Source: an uncultured Clostridia bacterium
GTDB lineage: Bacteria; Bacillota; Clostridia; TANB77; CAG-508
Direction: 5' to 3'
Length of the DNA stretch: 47,792 bases
NCBI GenBank assembly: GCA_934182465.1
Contig: CAKPRG010000009.1
Coordinates: 1 to 47,792, forward strand
The position numbers were made by a program, and so were the translations under genes. Below, in pieces: positions 26,687-34,843 of this stretch. The notes under the pieces are model-generated. The model ran no database searches. It had not been told where the DNA came from and saw nothing but the letters and a program-made list of their open reading frames with translations. Position 1 is the first letter of the stretch; every line of letters begins with the position of its first letter.

Positions 26687-28717
26687 TTAATCTAATATTT
26701 TAGAACTTTCTATGTATTCTATAATTCTATTAATTTCACTTGACATTGTATCTTGATATACTGGTTCTGTTGCTTCTTCTGGTATATCATATCCGTATTT
26801 ATTTAAAAATCTATATGTTTCTATTTCAATTAGTTCTTGTTTTGTAACTTTCTTTAAGTCTATTGGTAAATTTTTTGCTTCCTTTTTTTCTATTATTTCT
26901 TCAACTTTGCTATCTGCGATAACAAAATTTCTTCTAAGTTCTTGTTCTAAAGCCATTAAATCTGCCACATCATCTTCTACTAATTCGTCATCTTCGTTAT
27001 CTTCTCTAAACATTTCTATTTCTGCTATAAGTTCATGTATGCTATAATTTTTAGATAATTCTAATTTTTTAGCTAAAGTTTTTCTAATAGCATTTTGTCT
27101 AACTTCTATTTGTTCTAGCATATATCCATCTATTTTGTTTCTTCCAGTAATTAGACCAATAATTCTTTTAATTGCGCTTTTTTCTTCTATTATTCCAATA
27201 TCATCTTTTAATTTCTTTAATTCTGCTTCTCCTCTAATGTTTAATATTTCTTGTGCAATTCCTCTTTTTAATTCATTTTCTTCTACAATAGCCATTTCAT
27301 CAAATCTAGTAATTTTAGATTTTCCTATTGAAGTTTTTGGATTATTTAAGTAATTCATTAAAGTATTTATTTGTACATTAATTTTTGATATTTCTAATAA
27401 TTTTTGGTCTAATATTATTCTATCTTCTGTTTTGCATATTTTTTCTACTTTGTTTTGAATTTTTATTAGCATTTCTTTTAAAGTTTCTGCATACTTTTTT
27501 ATTTCAAAACAATTGTTTAAAGCTGAATAACTTGTTCCTAAATTTCCTGCAATTTTAGCATGATTTTGTTGTTTCAAAATAAGATTTTTAATATCATTTA
27601 TTAATCTTTCTGCAACAATTAAATTTTCTTTACATTCTTCTTTTACAGCTGTTATTATATCTTCTAATGTTTTTTCATCATTTTCTTCTTGTTTTTTTCG
27701 AATTTCTTGTTCTAATTTTTCCATTTTAGAATTGCTTATTTCTTTTATTACTTTTTCTTTAACAAGATATTCTTCCTCTATTTCTTTACATTCTGACATT
27801 AAATATACAGCTAAAGACTTTTTCCAATTTACTATAAAATCGCACTCTTCTTTTTTAGTTTGGAATAAAGCAGTTGCATTTTCTTTTAGATTATCTAATT
27901 CTCTATTTACTCTATCTATATTTTCTAGTTCTTCTTTTTTAGTTTGCTCATCAATTCCAAGGCTTTCTTTTTTTTCTAATTCACTTTCATATTTGTTTGA
28001 TAATTGTTCTAGCTTTCTAATATTTTCATAATTTTTAGAATTTTCTTTTTCTATTTCTATACATTTTTGTAGTTTTTCATTTACTAAATCTGCATTTGTA
28101 ACCAAATATGTATAAAGTCCTGTTTTTTCTTCTTTGCTCATTTTTACTAATTCTTGTTTTTCTAAATACATATTATATATTTTAAGTTTTTTATCTTCGG
28201 CTAGATCTTTTTCACCAACTTCTTCAACTTTTTTTATCTTTGTAAATGGTGAAATTAGAACCTCTTCTTCAGCTTTTACAGTACCTAAAATTTTCTCTAA
28301 TTCAATATATGGAATGTTTTTATCTCCAATTAAATTTACTAAAACTGGCAATTCAATATTTTCTGTTTGTTCTACCTCAATTTTTTCTTTATGTTCAGTT
28401 GCAAAAATTAATCTATCTATATATATTTCATTTTTTGCTTTATTTACTTCAGCTAAAGTAGTATATTTAGAAAAACTCCAGTCTTTTTTTTCTATTTTCT
28501 TATAAAACATTTTCAAAATAATAGCATACACACTTTTAAATGTTTCTATATTTTTTATTAAATTCATTTTGCTATACAAATTATTATCTTTTTGTTTTGA
28601 CATTACATCAAAATCTTTTTCAACATTGCTTGTAAGCATTATATTTATTGCATTTTTAGTAAAAGTTTTGTATAGCCTTATTACTTCCATTTCTTCATTT
28701 GTTAAATCTTTTTCCAT
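26687..28717 (-). CDS. Large coiled-coil protein of unknown function
   Basis: I do not recognise the family. The 676-residue protein has no signal peptide and no membrane helix, so it is probably cytosolic. It is dominated by Lys/Glu-rich heptad-like helices, strongest at about 210-390 and 520-640. A more globular N-terminal part (1-140; NEEMEVIRLYKTFTKNAINIM) and a C-terminal segment with YRFLNKYGYDIPEEATEPVYQD flank them. The ATG at 28717 is chosen because GAGGTGG lies just upstream; an in-frame extension to 28759 has no such site. It ends in the hairpin at 26554-26579. The length and helical content fit a structural or scaffold role, but nothing in the sequence shows a partner. Confidence 0.7.
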   Translation of the reverse strand: MEKDLTNEEMEVIRLYKTFTKNAINIMLTSNVEKDFDVMSKQKDNNLYSKMNLIKNIETFKSVYAIILKMFYKKIEKKDWSFSKYTTLAEVNKAKNEIYIDRLIFATEHKEKIEVEQTENIELPVLVNLIGDKNIPYIELEKILGTVKAEEEVLISPFTKIKKVEEVGEKDLAEDKKLKIYNMYLEKQELVKMSKEEKTGLYTYLVTNADLVNEKLQKCIEIEKENSKNYENIRKLEQLSNKYESELEKKESLGIDEQTKKEELENIDRVNRELDNLKENATALFQTKKEECDFIVNWKKSLAVYLMSECKEIEEEYLVKEKVIKEISNSKMEKLEQEIRKKQEENDEKTLEDIITAVKEECKENLIVAERLINDIKNLILKQQNHAKIAGNLGTSYSALNNCFEIKKYAETLKEMLIKIQNKVEKICKTEDRIILDQKLLEISKINVQINTLMNYLNNPKTSIGKSKITRFDEMAIVEENELKRGIAQEILNIRGEAELKKLKDDIGIIEEKSAIKRIIGLITGRNKIDGYMLEQIEVRQNAIRKTLAKKLELSKNYSIHELIAEIEMFREDNEDDELVEDDVADLMALEQELRRNFVIADSKVEEIIEKKEAKNLPIDLKKVTKQELIEIETYRFLNKYGYDIPEEATEPVYQDTMSSEINRIIEYIESSKILD

Positions 28718-28867
28718 ATATGAAACCACCTCATATTTTATTCGGTATAATTTTATCATTTATGTATTTTTTTTGCAACAATTTAATAACAAATTGTAAT
28801 TATTATTTGAATTATATAATTGCAACTTTCAAAAGCTTTAAATATATATGACGAATGTGCATAAAAA

Positions 28868-28943
28868 AAGAAATTCTTACGAAATTTTATGGAAAGAGTT
28901 CATTTTTAATGTAATGTTGCCATAAAATACGTTAGAATTTCTT
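28868..28943 (-). terminator. Long imperfect hairpin with T tail
   Basis: An imperfect inverted repeat pairs 28868-28892 with 28920-28943; its arms begin AAGAAATTCTTACG and end CGTTAGAATTTCTT. The loop is 27 bases. On the minus strand it is followed by TTTTTTTAT. It lies about 108 bases beyond the stop of the dehydrogenase-like gene, so it is probably its terminator, but the distance allows a small RNA. Confidence 0.6.
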
Positions 28944-29050
28944 AAATCTTGTAATAAGCCACAGAGGTAATGAAAATTATATATTTTAAAGATTTACTTA
29001 TTATATACTGAAAACAATATATAATTAAGCTAAAATATAAAAATTATATT

Positions 29051-30112
29051 TTATTTTGAAATTGTCTTTTTAAAATTCAATTCTCCAATTTTTTCTGTTG
29101 TTGTATAACCTGGCTCTGCTTTTATTACATCAGGTATTCGATTTACAATTGTAGCACAGGTTAATTCAACTGTATTTGGTTTTTCTACAGTAATTGTTGT
29201 AGTTGGTTCTCCTTCAACTGTCCAAACATTTTTATCATATTCATCTGGTCCATAAACTTTTCCAATGCACTCTGATTCAATTGTAATTCCTTCTTCTGTC
29301 TCTGTTGTTACAACAGCACTCATACCTGTTGCATCACCAGATTTTACTGTCATATTTAATGTGCTTGAATATATATCTTCTTTATAAGTTTGTGGTATGC
29401 ATTTTTGTGTTTGACTTTTTATAGTTAATCCAAGTTTTGAACATAGCCAACCATTTACATTCCACATATATGATGGCATAAATTCTCCATTTTCTATTAG
29501 TTTTTGTCTTGCGTCTTCAGATATTCTATCTGCTGATGCAACTTTTTCATCAAATTCTGATAAAGTTAATCCAGCTCCATGTGCTTCTGCTAAAGCAATT
29601 CCATATTCTTCAACATTATAGCTTGAACTTCCTTTTATTTTCTTTATATTTTGTGTTGAACCTGCAATTGAACTAATAAGTTGTCCCCAATAAATATCTT
29701 GATATCCACTTCCTGTTATTGTACAATTATTTTTCTTTGCAAGTTCATCTATTTTCTTAGTTAAATTTGGATGAGAATTCATTGGATAAAATGCTTCTTC
29801 ACAAGTAGTTATTGCATTTATACCCAACTCTGCACATAACATAAGTGGTTCTTCTAATTCTGATATTAAACTTCTAGTTGTAACAATACAAATATCTGGT
29901 TTTGTATTTTCCATCATACTTTTTGCATCTTTTGCATCTACAACGTTAATTCCTTTTGGCTCTGTTCCAAGTATTTCACCAATATCTTTTCCAACAACAT
30001 TCGGATTTACATCAACAGCTCCAACTATTTCAATTCCTTTTTCTAGCATATATCTCATTGTATATACTGCCATTTTGCCAACACCATATTGTACAGCTTT
30101 TACTTTTTCCAT
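29051..30112 (-). CDS. 2,4-diaminopentanoate dehydrogenase-like oxidoreductase
   Basis: A 353-residue NAD(P)-binding enzyme related to dihydrodipicolinate reductase. The N-terminal Rossmann segment is VQYGVGKMAVYTMRYMLEKGIEIVGAVD. Conserved blocks include TTCEEAFYPM, GSGYQDIYWGQL and NVEEYGIALAEAHG, and a late VNRIPDVIKAEPGYTT resembles the Ord enzyme of anaerobic ornithine degradation in Clostridia. That enzyme deaminates 2,4-diaminopentanoate to 2-amino-4-oxopentanoate. None of the other ornithine-pathway genes (ora, ortA/B) is nearby, so the substrate is uncertain. A ribosome binding site precedes the ATG. The gene is transcribed alone. Confidence 0.78.
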   Translation of the reverse strand: MEKVKAVQYGVGKMAVYTMRYMLEKGIEIVGAVDVNPNVVGKDIGEILGTEPKGINVVDAKDAKSMMENTKPDICIVTTRSLISELEEPLMLCAELGINAITTCEEAFYPMNSHPNLTKKIDELAKKNNCTITGSGYQDIYWGQLISSIAGSTQNIKKIKGSSSYNVEEYGIALAEAHGAGLTLSEFDEKVASADRISEDARQKLIENGEFMPSYMWNVNGWLCSKLGLTIKSQTQKCIPQTYKEDIYSSTLNMTVKSGDATGMSAVVTTETEEGITIESECIGKVYGPDEYDKNVWTVEGEPTTTITVEKPNTVELTCATIVNRIPDVIKAEPGYTTTEKIGELNFKKTISK

Positions 30113-30248
30113 AAAAAAAATCTCCTTTCAACTATGAAATTTTATACATATATTTTACCAATAAAATTTCCTTCATGGTAATTATTCACAAAATTTTCAC
30201 AATTTATTCAGAGATTTAATTTTTATTTTTATATTAATAATTTATTTT

Positions 30249-32648
30249 TTAATTTTTAGATTTGTTTTCGCCTATTTTTGAAAATTTTTTTAATTTTTCA
30301 TAAGCTAAATAATTAATTGTTCCTAATGGGAATTTTCCATTTTTGTCTTTTTTACCTGCTGGAACTCCTGTTAAAATTTCTATTCCTTCGTCTATAGTTT
30401 TTACAGCATAAATATGGAATTTTCCTTTTCTAACAGAATCAATTATTTCATCTGATAAGTGTAGATTTCTGACATTTTGAGTTGGTATTATTACTCCAGA
30501 CTCTCCATTTAATCCTCTCATCTTACAAATTTGATAAAATCCTTCTATTTTTTCGTTTACACCACCAATTGGTTGAATTTCACCTTTTTGATTTACAGAT
30601 CCAGTTACTGCAATTGATTGATTTATTGGTATTCCAGACAAACTAGATAATATTGCATAAGCTTCTGTACTTGAAGCACTATCTCCATCAACTCCACCAT
30701 ATAATTGTTCAAAACATATACTAGCAGTTAATGAAAGTGGCATATCTTGTGCAAATTGTTCTCCTAAATATCCTGTTAAAATTAACACACCTTTAGAGTG
30801 GGAAGATCCAGACATTTCAACTTCTCTTTCAATATTTACAATTCCATTTTGTCCCATATATGTGTTTGCAGTAATTTTAGCTGGTTTACCAAAAGAATAA
30901 TCTCCAATTGTAATTACTGTTAGACCATTTATTTGTCCAATTTTATATCCATCTGTTTCTATAAGTAGAGCTTCATCTTTAATCATTTGTAAATATTTTT
31001 CATCGTATTTCTTTATTCTGTCAATTCTTTCATCTAAAGCTTTTTTTACATATTCTTTAGTTATAATTTTTGATTTATCTAATTTTGCCCAAGTTGATGC
31101 TTCTCCAACTATTTCTCCTATTTCACTAAATTGTGTTGATAGTTTTTCTTTGTCTCCTGCAAGTTTAGATGTAAATTCTACAACTTTTGCCATAGCTTCT
31201 TTATCTAAATCTAGTAGACCTTCTTGTTCGCAGAAACTTCTTACAAATTTACTTAATCTTTCGATATTTTCATTTGTTTTCGGAGCATCTTCCTCAAATT
31301 CGACTTTTATTTTAAATAATTTTCTAAAATCATCATCCATTGATAATAATGTATGATAAATATTTGAATTTCCTATTATTAAAACCTTTAAGTCTAATGG
31401 TATTGGTTCTGGTTTTATTCCAACTAAAGTTAAACTTGTTCTTTGATCAACTGGATTTTCTATTGCAAGTTCTTTAATTCTTAAAGCTTTTTTTAATGCT
31501 TCATAGCAAACTTGATTAGCAAGTAAATCTTTTGCTTGGAATATTATATATCCTCCATTTGCTTGATGTAATAATCCAGGTTTAATCATTGTAAAATCTG
31601 TTTTTAAACTTCCATATTGGTTTTCATATTCTAATCCACCAAAAATGTTGTGATATGAATAATTTGTATCCATAACAACAGGAGCACCTTCTAATTTACT
31701 ATTGTCTATTAATAAATTTACTCTATAGTTTAGCCATGGTTCTCTTACTTCTGCCTTTTGTGTTGGTTGAACTGGTTGTTTTGGATCTGGATCTGGTGCT
31801 AAAAAAGCACTAATATTTTTTAATATATCTTTTTTTACACCTTCTAGGAAATTATTAATTTTTTTGTTTCTTTTATAATTTGCTTTTAAAGAATTTACAT
31901 GTACATTTATTGTAAGTAAAGCTATATTTGATTGCCATTCTTCAATTTTCTTTTCTGATTCTTTTTCTATAGACTTTATAGCTCCAAGTGCTTCAAAGAT
32001 TTGTTCTTGAACTAAATTTGAACGTTCTTCAAATTCTTTTTTAATTGATTCGTCCAAATTATCGAACTCTTCCTCTTCTAGAACTTTACCATCTAATACT
32101 GGCATCATATAAACACCATTTTCTGTAGATTTCACTTGAAATCCTTGTACCATAGTTCTTTTATTTAATTTTTCTAAAAGTTGTTCTCTTTTATCTTCAA
32201 ATTCTTGTTTTATTATTTTCTTTTCTTTTTCAAAATCTTCGTTATTAAAAGTCTTTTTTATTTCTCTTCTAACATCTTTAACAAATGATTCCATTTGCTC
32301 TTTAAATACTATACCATTTCCTGCTGGGAATGAAATTGCAACTGGCTCATTTGGATTTTCAAAATTGTATACATAGCACCAATCATTTGGTACTTTTTCT
32401 TTAACAGCTTTTTGTGTTAAAAATTTTTTTGTATACATTGTTTTTCCAACACCAGATGGTCCTTCTAAATATAAATTATATCCTTTTATATCTATATCTA
32501 GTCCAAATTTTAAAGCTTTTATTCCTCTATCTTGTCCATAAACTAAATCTGTTGTATCAACTAATTCTTTTGTAGTTTCAAATTTAAAAAAATTCGGATT
32601 ACACACATCTTTTAAATCTTTTGGCGTTAGTTCATTATTTCTTCTCAT
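30249..32648 (-). CDS. LonB-type ATP-dependent protease (Lon family)
   Basis: A 799-residue AAA+ serine protease of the COG1067 type. Walker A is GPSGVGKT at 63-70. A long helical insertion (about 125-290) lies inside the ATPase part, followed by the substrate-handling segment DTNYSYHNIFGGLEYENQYG and HQANGGYIIFQAKDLL. The C-terminal Lon protease domain has the catalytic dyad Ser657 (DGDSASS) and Lys700 (NEKIEG). No membrane segment is evident, unlike archaeal LonB. Proteins of this kind are common in Clostridia next to Lon or sporulation genes, but their substrates are largely unknown. AGGA precedes the ATG. It lies 85 bases after rimI. Confidence 0.9.
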   Translation of the reverse strand: MRRNNELTPKDLKDVCNPNFFKFETTKELVDTTDLVYGQDRGIKALKFGLDIDIKGYNLYLEGPSGVGKTMYTKKFLTQKAVKEKVPNDWCYVYNFENPNEPVAISFPAGNGIVFKEQMESFVKDVRREIKKTFNNEDFEKEKKIIKQEFEDKREQLLEKLNKRTMVQGFQVKSTENGVYMMPVLDGKVLEEEEFDNLDESIKKEFEERSNLVQEQIFEALGAIKSIEKESEKKIEEWQSNIALLTINVHVNSLKANYKRNKKINNFLEGVKKDILKNISAFLAPDPDPKQPVQPTQKAEVREPWLNYRVNLLIDNSKLEGAPVVMDTNYSYHNIFGGLEYENQYGSLKTDFTMIKPGLLHQANGGYIIFQAKDLLANQVCYEALKKALRIKELAIENPVDQRTSLTLVGIKPEPIPLDLKVLIIGNSNIYHTLLSMDDDFRKLFKIKVEFEEDAPKTNENIERLSKFVRSFCEQEGLLDLDKEAMAKVVEFTSKLAGDKEKLSTQFSEIGEIVGEASTWAKLDKSKIITKEYVKKALDERIDRIKKYDEKYLQMIKDEALLIETDGYKIGQINGLTVITIGDYSFGKPAKITANTYMGQNGIVNIEREVEMSGSSHSKGVLILTGYLGEQFAQDMPLSLTASICFEQLYGGVDGDSASSTEAYAILSSLSGIPINQSIAVTGSVNQKGEIQPIGGVNEKIEGFYQICKMRGLNGESGVIIPTQNVRNLHLSDEIIDSVRKGKFHIYAVKTIDEGIEILTGVPAGKKDKNGKFPLGTINYLAYEKLKKFSKIGENKSKN

Positions 32649-32733
32649 TCGTATTTTTCCTCCGTACTTATCTATTGACTATTGTGATTTTATATCAAAC
32701 AATATATTTTTTCAATCTATTTTTTGACATTTT

Positions 32734-33165
32734 TTATAATTTTTTAGTCATAATAATTGCATTATTTTTTCCATTATAATATTTTTTTCTTATTCCTACT
32801 ACTTCGAAACCTTTTTTCTCATATAAAGCTCCAGCTGGAAAATTATTTTCATTTACTTCTAAACTTATAGTCTCTCTACCAGTCTCTTTTGCCATTTCTA
32901 TTAGTTTATCTAAAAGTGCACTTCCTATTCCCTTTTTTCTTTCTGTTTTTTTAGTTACTATATTAGTAATTTCGACATCTACTGGTGAAATCCAAATACC
33001 TGCAAAACCTACAATTTTGTTTTCTTCTTTTGCTACAATATATTTTGAATTTTCACTTTCAAGCTCACTTTTTAATATACTTGGTTTCCAAAATTCATCA
33101 AATTCTTCTTGTAAAATATCTTTAATTTCTTCAAAATCATTCAAATTCATATCTAAAATTTGCAT
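32734..33165 (-). CDS. rimI: Ribosomal-protein-alanine N-acetyltransferase RimI-like
   Basis: A 143-residue GNAT acetyltransferase. Its acetyl-CoA loop reads KKTERKKGIGSALLDKL, followed by ISLEVNENNFPAGALYEKKGFEVVGIRKKYY, which is the RimI pattern. RimI acetylates the N-terminal alanine of ribosomal protein bS18. The gene follows tsaB by 24 bases, the common tsaB-rimI arrangement of Firmicutes, which supports the assignment over other GNATs. Confidence 0.88.
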   Translation of the reverse strand: MQILDMNLNDFEEIKDILQEEFDEFWKPSILKSELESENSKYIVAKEENKIVGFAGIWISPVDVEITNIVTKKTERKKGIGSALLDKLIEMAKETGRETISLEVNENNFPAGALYEKKGFEVVGIRKKYYNGKNNAIIMTKKL

Positions 33166-33189
33166 AGTTTTTCCTTATTTATTATTAAT

Positions 33190-33870
33190 TTATTTTTTCA
33201 TTCTTTCTGCTTGTGATTTTCTTAAATAAATTGGCAATATTGTATCAGCATTTTTCAAATTGCTTTCTAAAAATTTTTTATAACCAAGTTTTCCTGTATT
33301 TATAGCACTTTGACTATTGTTTACTGCAAATATAATCTCTTTACCTGCAAATTTGTTTTTTATTAGTTCTTTATGTATTTCTGCACCATCTCCTACAAAT
33401 ACAAATTTATTATACTTACTAGCTTTTTCTAAAATCACATTTATATCATCTGCATATTCATCTTCTTTTAAATTATATTGATTATCAAAAAATCCTGCAT
33501 ATACTTGATTATTTTTTGCATCAATTAGAGAAACTATAGTTGTATCAGCATCTTCTGTTTCTATATTTCTTGCTAGAGTTTCTAATGAAGTTACACTTGC
33601 TACAGGTAACTTATATACTTCTGCAATTGGTTTTATACTAGCAATTCCAATTCTAATTCCTGTAAAAGACCCTGGTCCTACAGAAACTGCTATCAAATCT
33701 ATTTTGTTTAAAGTAATATTATTTTTTTCTAAAACTTCTTTTAAAATTGGCATTAAATTTTCAGAATGTGTTTTTCCATTATCTAACTTTATTTCATCTA
33801 TTGCATTACTATCTTCTAATATTGCTACTGCACATATTTTTGATGATGTGTCTACTGCTAATATTTTCAT
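33190..33870 (-). CDS. tsaB: tRNA t6A biosynthesis protein TsaB
   Basis: Scaffold subunit of the TsaBDE complex that installs N6-threonylcarbamoyladenosine at position 37 of ANN-decoding tRNAs. The 226-residue protein has the ASKHA-type start ILAVDTSSKICAVAI, then DLIAVSVGPGSFTGIRIGI and KLPVASVTSLETLA, typical of TsaB. The second lobe is shorter than in TsaD and lacks its metal-binding His pair, as expected. It is followed by rimI. Its partner tsaE lies just upstream, separated by a dispersed repeat; tsaD is not in the window. Confidence 0.95.
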   Translation of the reverse strand: MKILAVDTSSKICAVAILEDSNAIDEIKLDNGKTHSENLMPILKEVLEKNNITLNKIDLIAVSVGPGSFTGIRIGIASIKPIAEVYKLPVASVTSLETLARNIETEDADTTIVSLIDAKNNQVYAGFFDNQYNLKEDEYADDINVILEKASKYNKFVFVGDGAEIHKELIKNKFAGKEIIFAVNNSQSAINTGKLGYKKFLESNLKNADTILPIYLRKSQAERMKK

Positions 33871-33971
33871 TTTATCGCCTCTTCTTTTATTTATATATTA
33901 TTTTTATTTTGCTATTATATAGCATTTTTCCTTTTTTTACAACAATGTGATTTAAAAAACATGAATATATA

Positions 33972-34130
33972 GAACAAAAGTGGACATTATGATAATTGCA
34001 GAAGACAAAATTTTATTCAAAAGTCCACGTCTTTGTTCATCGCGCCAAGTTTTTGAAAAAAACTTGTGTGCAAAGTTGGGCGCAAGCCTTTATATAATAG
34101 GAAGTGCAGAGCACTTTCCTATTATATAAC
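33972..34130 (+). repeat. Dispersed three-hairpin repeat, copy 3
   Basis: This copy is nearly identical to 3771-3929 across its whole length. Hairpin 1 runs from GAACAAAAGTGGAC to GTCCACGTCTTTGTTC, hairpin 2 has CGCGCCAAG and a matching GGGCGC, and hairpin 3 is AATAGGAAGTGC-AGA-GCACTTTCCTATT. It sits between tsaE and tsaB, which are normally adjacent, so it probably inserted there. The orientation matches the other copies. Confidence 0.75.
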
Positions 34131-34132
34131 AA

Positions 34133-34156
34133 AAGAAAGTACAAACGTACTCTCTT
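34133..34156 (-). terminator. Hairpin terminator at tsaE stop
   Basis: AAGAAAGTAC (34133-34142) and GTACTCTCTT (34147-34156) pair with one mismatch and an AAAC loop. The stem overlaps the tsaE stop codon. A T-rich tail follows on the minus strand. Confidence 0.6.
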
Positions 34157-34595
34157 AAATTTTTATATTTATATTTCCAATATTCTCTATATTAATTAAT
34201 CTTTGATTTTCATTTACATTATCTCTACTAAATTCTAATTTTAAGTATCTTTGAGGTATATAATCTTCAATCATTTCTCCCCATTCAATTATACTTGCAC
34301 CTTTTTCAAAATATTCTTCTCCACCAATTGCAAAAAATTCATCTACATCAGCTAATCTATATACATCAAAATGGAATATTTTAATTTTTTCTGTATCATA
34401 TTCATTTACAATAGTAAATGTTGGACTTGAAATTTCGTTTTGTAAATTGAAATATGTTAAAATTCCTTCTGTTAATTTTGTTTTTCCTGAACCTAAATCT
34501 CCAGAAAGAATTATTATATCTCCTATTTGTAATTGACTTGCTATTTTTTTTCCTAATTCAATTGTATCTTTTTCTGAGTTTGATATATATTTCAT
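34155..34595 (-). CDS. tsaE: tRNA t6A biosynthesis ATPase TsaE
   Basis: P-loop ATPase that drives the TsaB-TsaD complex in t6A synthesis. The protein of about 146 residues has the P-loop GDLGSGKT near 31-38, SSPTFTIVNEY, FDVYRLADVDEF and the Walker-B-like IIEWGEMI. The ATG at 34595 is preferred over ATG 34607, because the upstream GGAG (34602-34605) is at ideal spacing for the second start and overlaps the first. It is separated from tsaB by copy 3 of the dispersed repeat and a hairpin, so the two are probably not on one uninterrupted message. Confidence 0.93.
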   Translation of the reverse strand: MKYISNSEKDTIELGKKIASQLQIGDIIILSGDLGSGKTKLTEGILTYFNLQNEISSPTFTIVNEYDTEKIKIFHFDVYRLADVDEFFAIGGEEYFEKGASIIEWGEMIEDYIPQRYLKLEFSRDNVNENQRLINIENIGNINIKI

Positions 34596-34712
34596 CTTTT
34601 TCTCCATCTATAATAAATTCGTTTCTATTATAGCATATTCTATGATTTTATTCTACATATATAAATATTTTTATTCATTAATTTAAATATTGTAGTAATA
34701 ATTGAAAGTTTA

Positions 34713-34816
34713 TGTTATAATGCATATACGAAAATTTTGCATAATTAGGATTTTCAAAAATTTTCCTTAATGCAAAATAGACAAAAGATTAAAATATTAT
34801 GATTCTCTTTTGTCTA
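34713..34816 (+). promoter_or_regulatory. Extended -10 promoter and two-hairpin leader
   Basis: TG-T-TATAAT (34713-34721) is an extended -10 element. The leader of about 116 bases before the GtrII-like gene holds two hairpins. TTTTGCAT..ATTAGGA (34735-34750) pairs with TCCTTAATGCAAAA (34764-34777). A perfect 11-base pair joins TAGACAAAAGA (34778-34788) to TCTTTTGTCTA (34806-34816). Neither has a T tail. The leader may regulate translation or message stability; the signal is unknown. Confidence 0.5.
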
Positions 34817-34843
34817 CAAAATTACAAAAAAAGAAAGGAGCAT

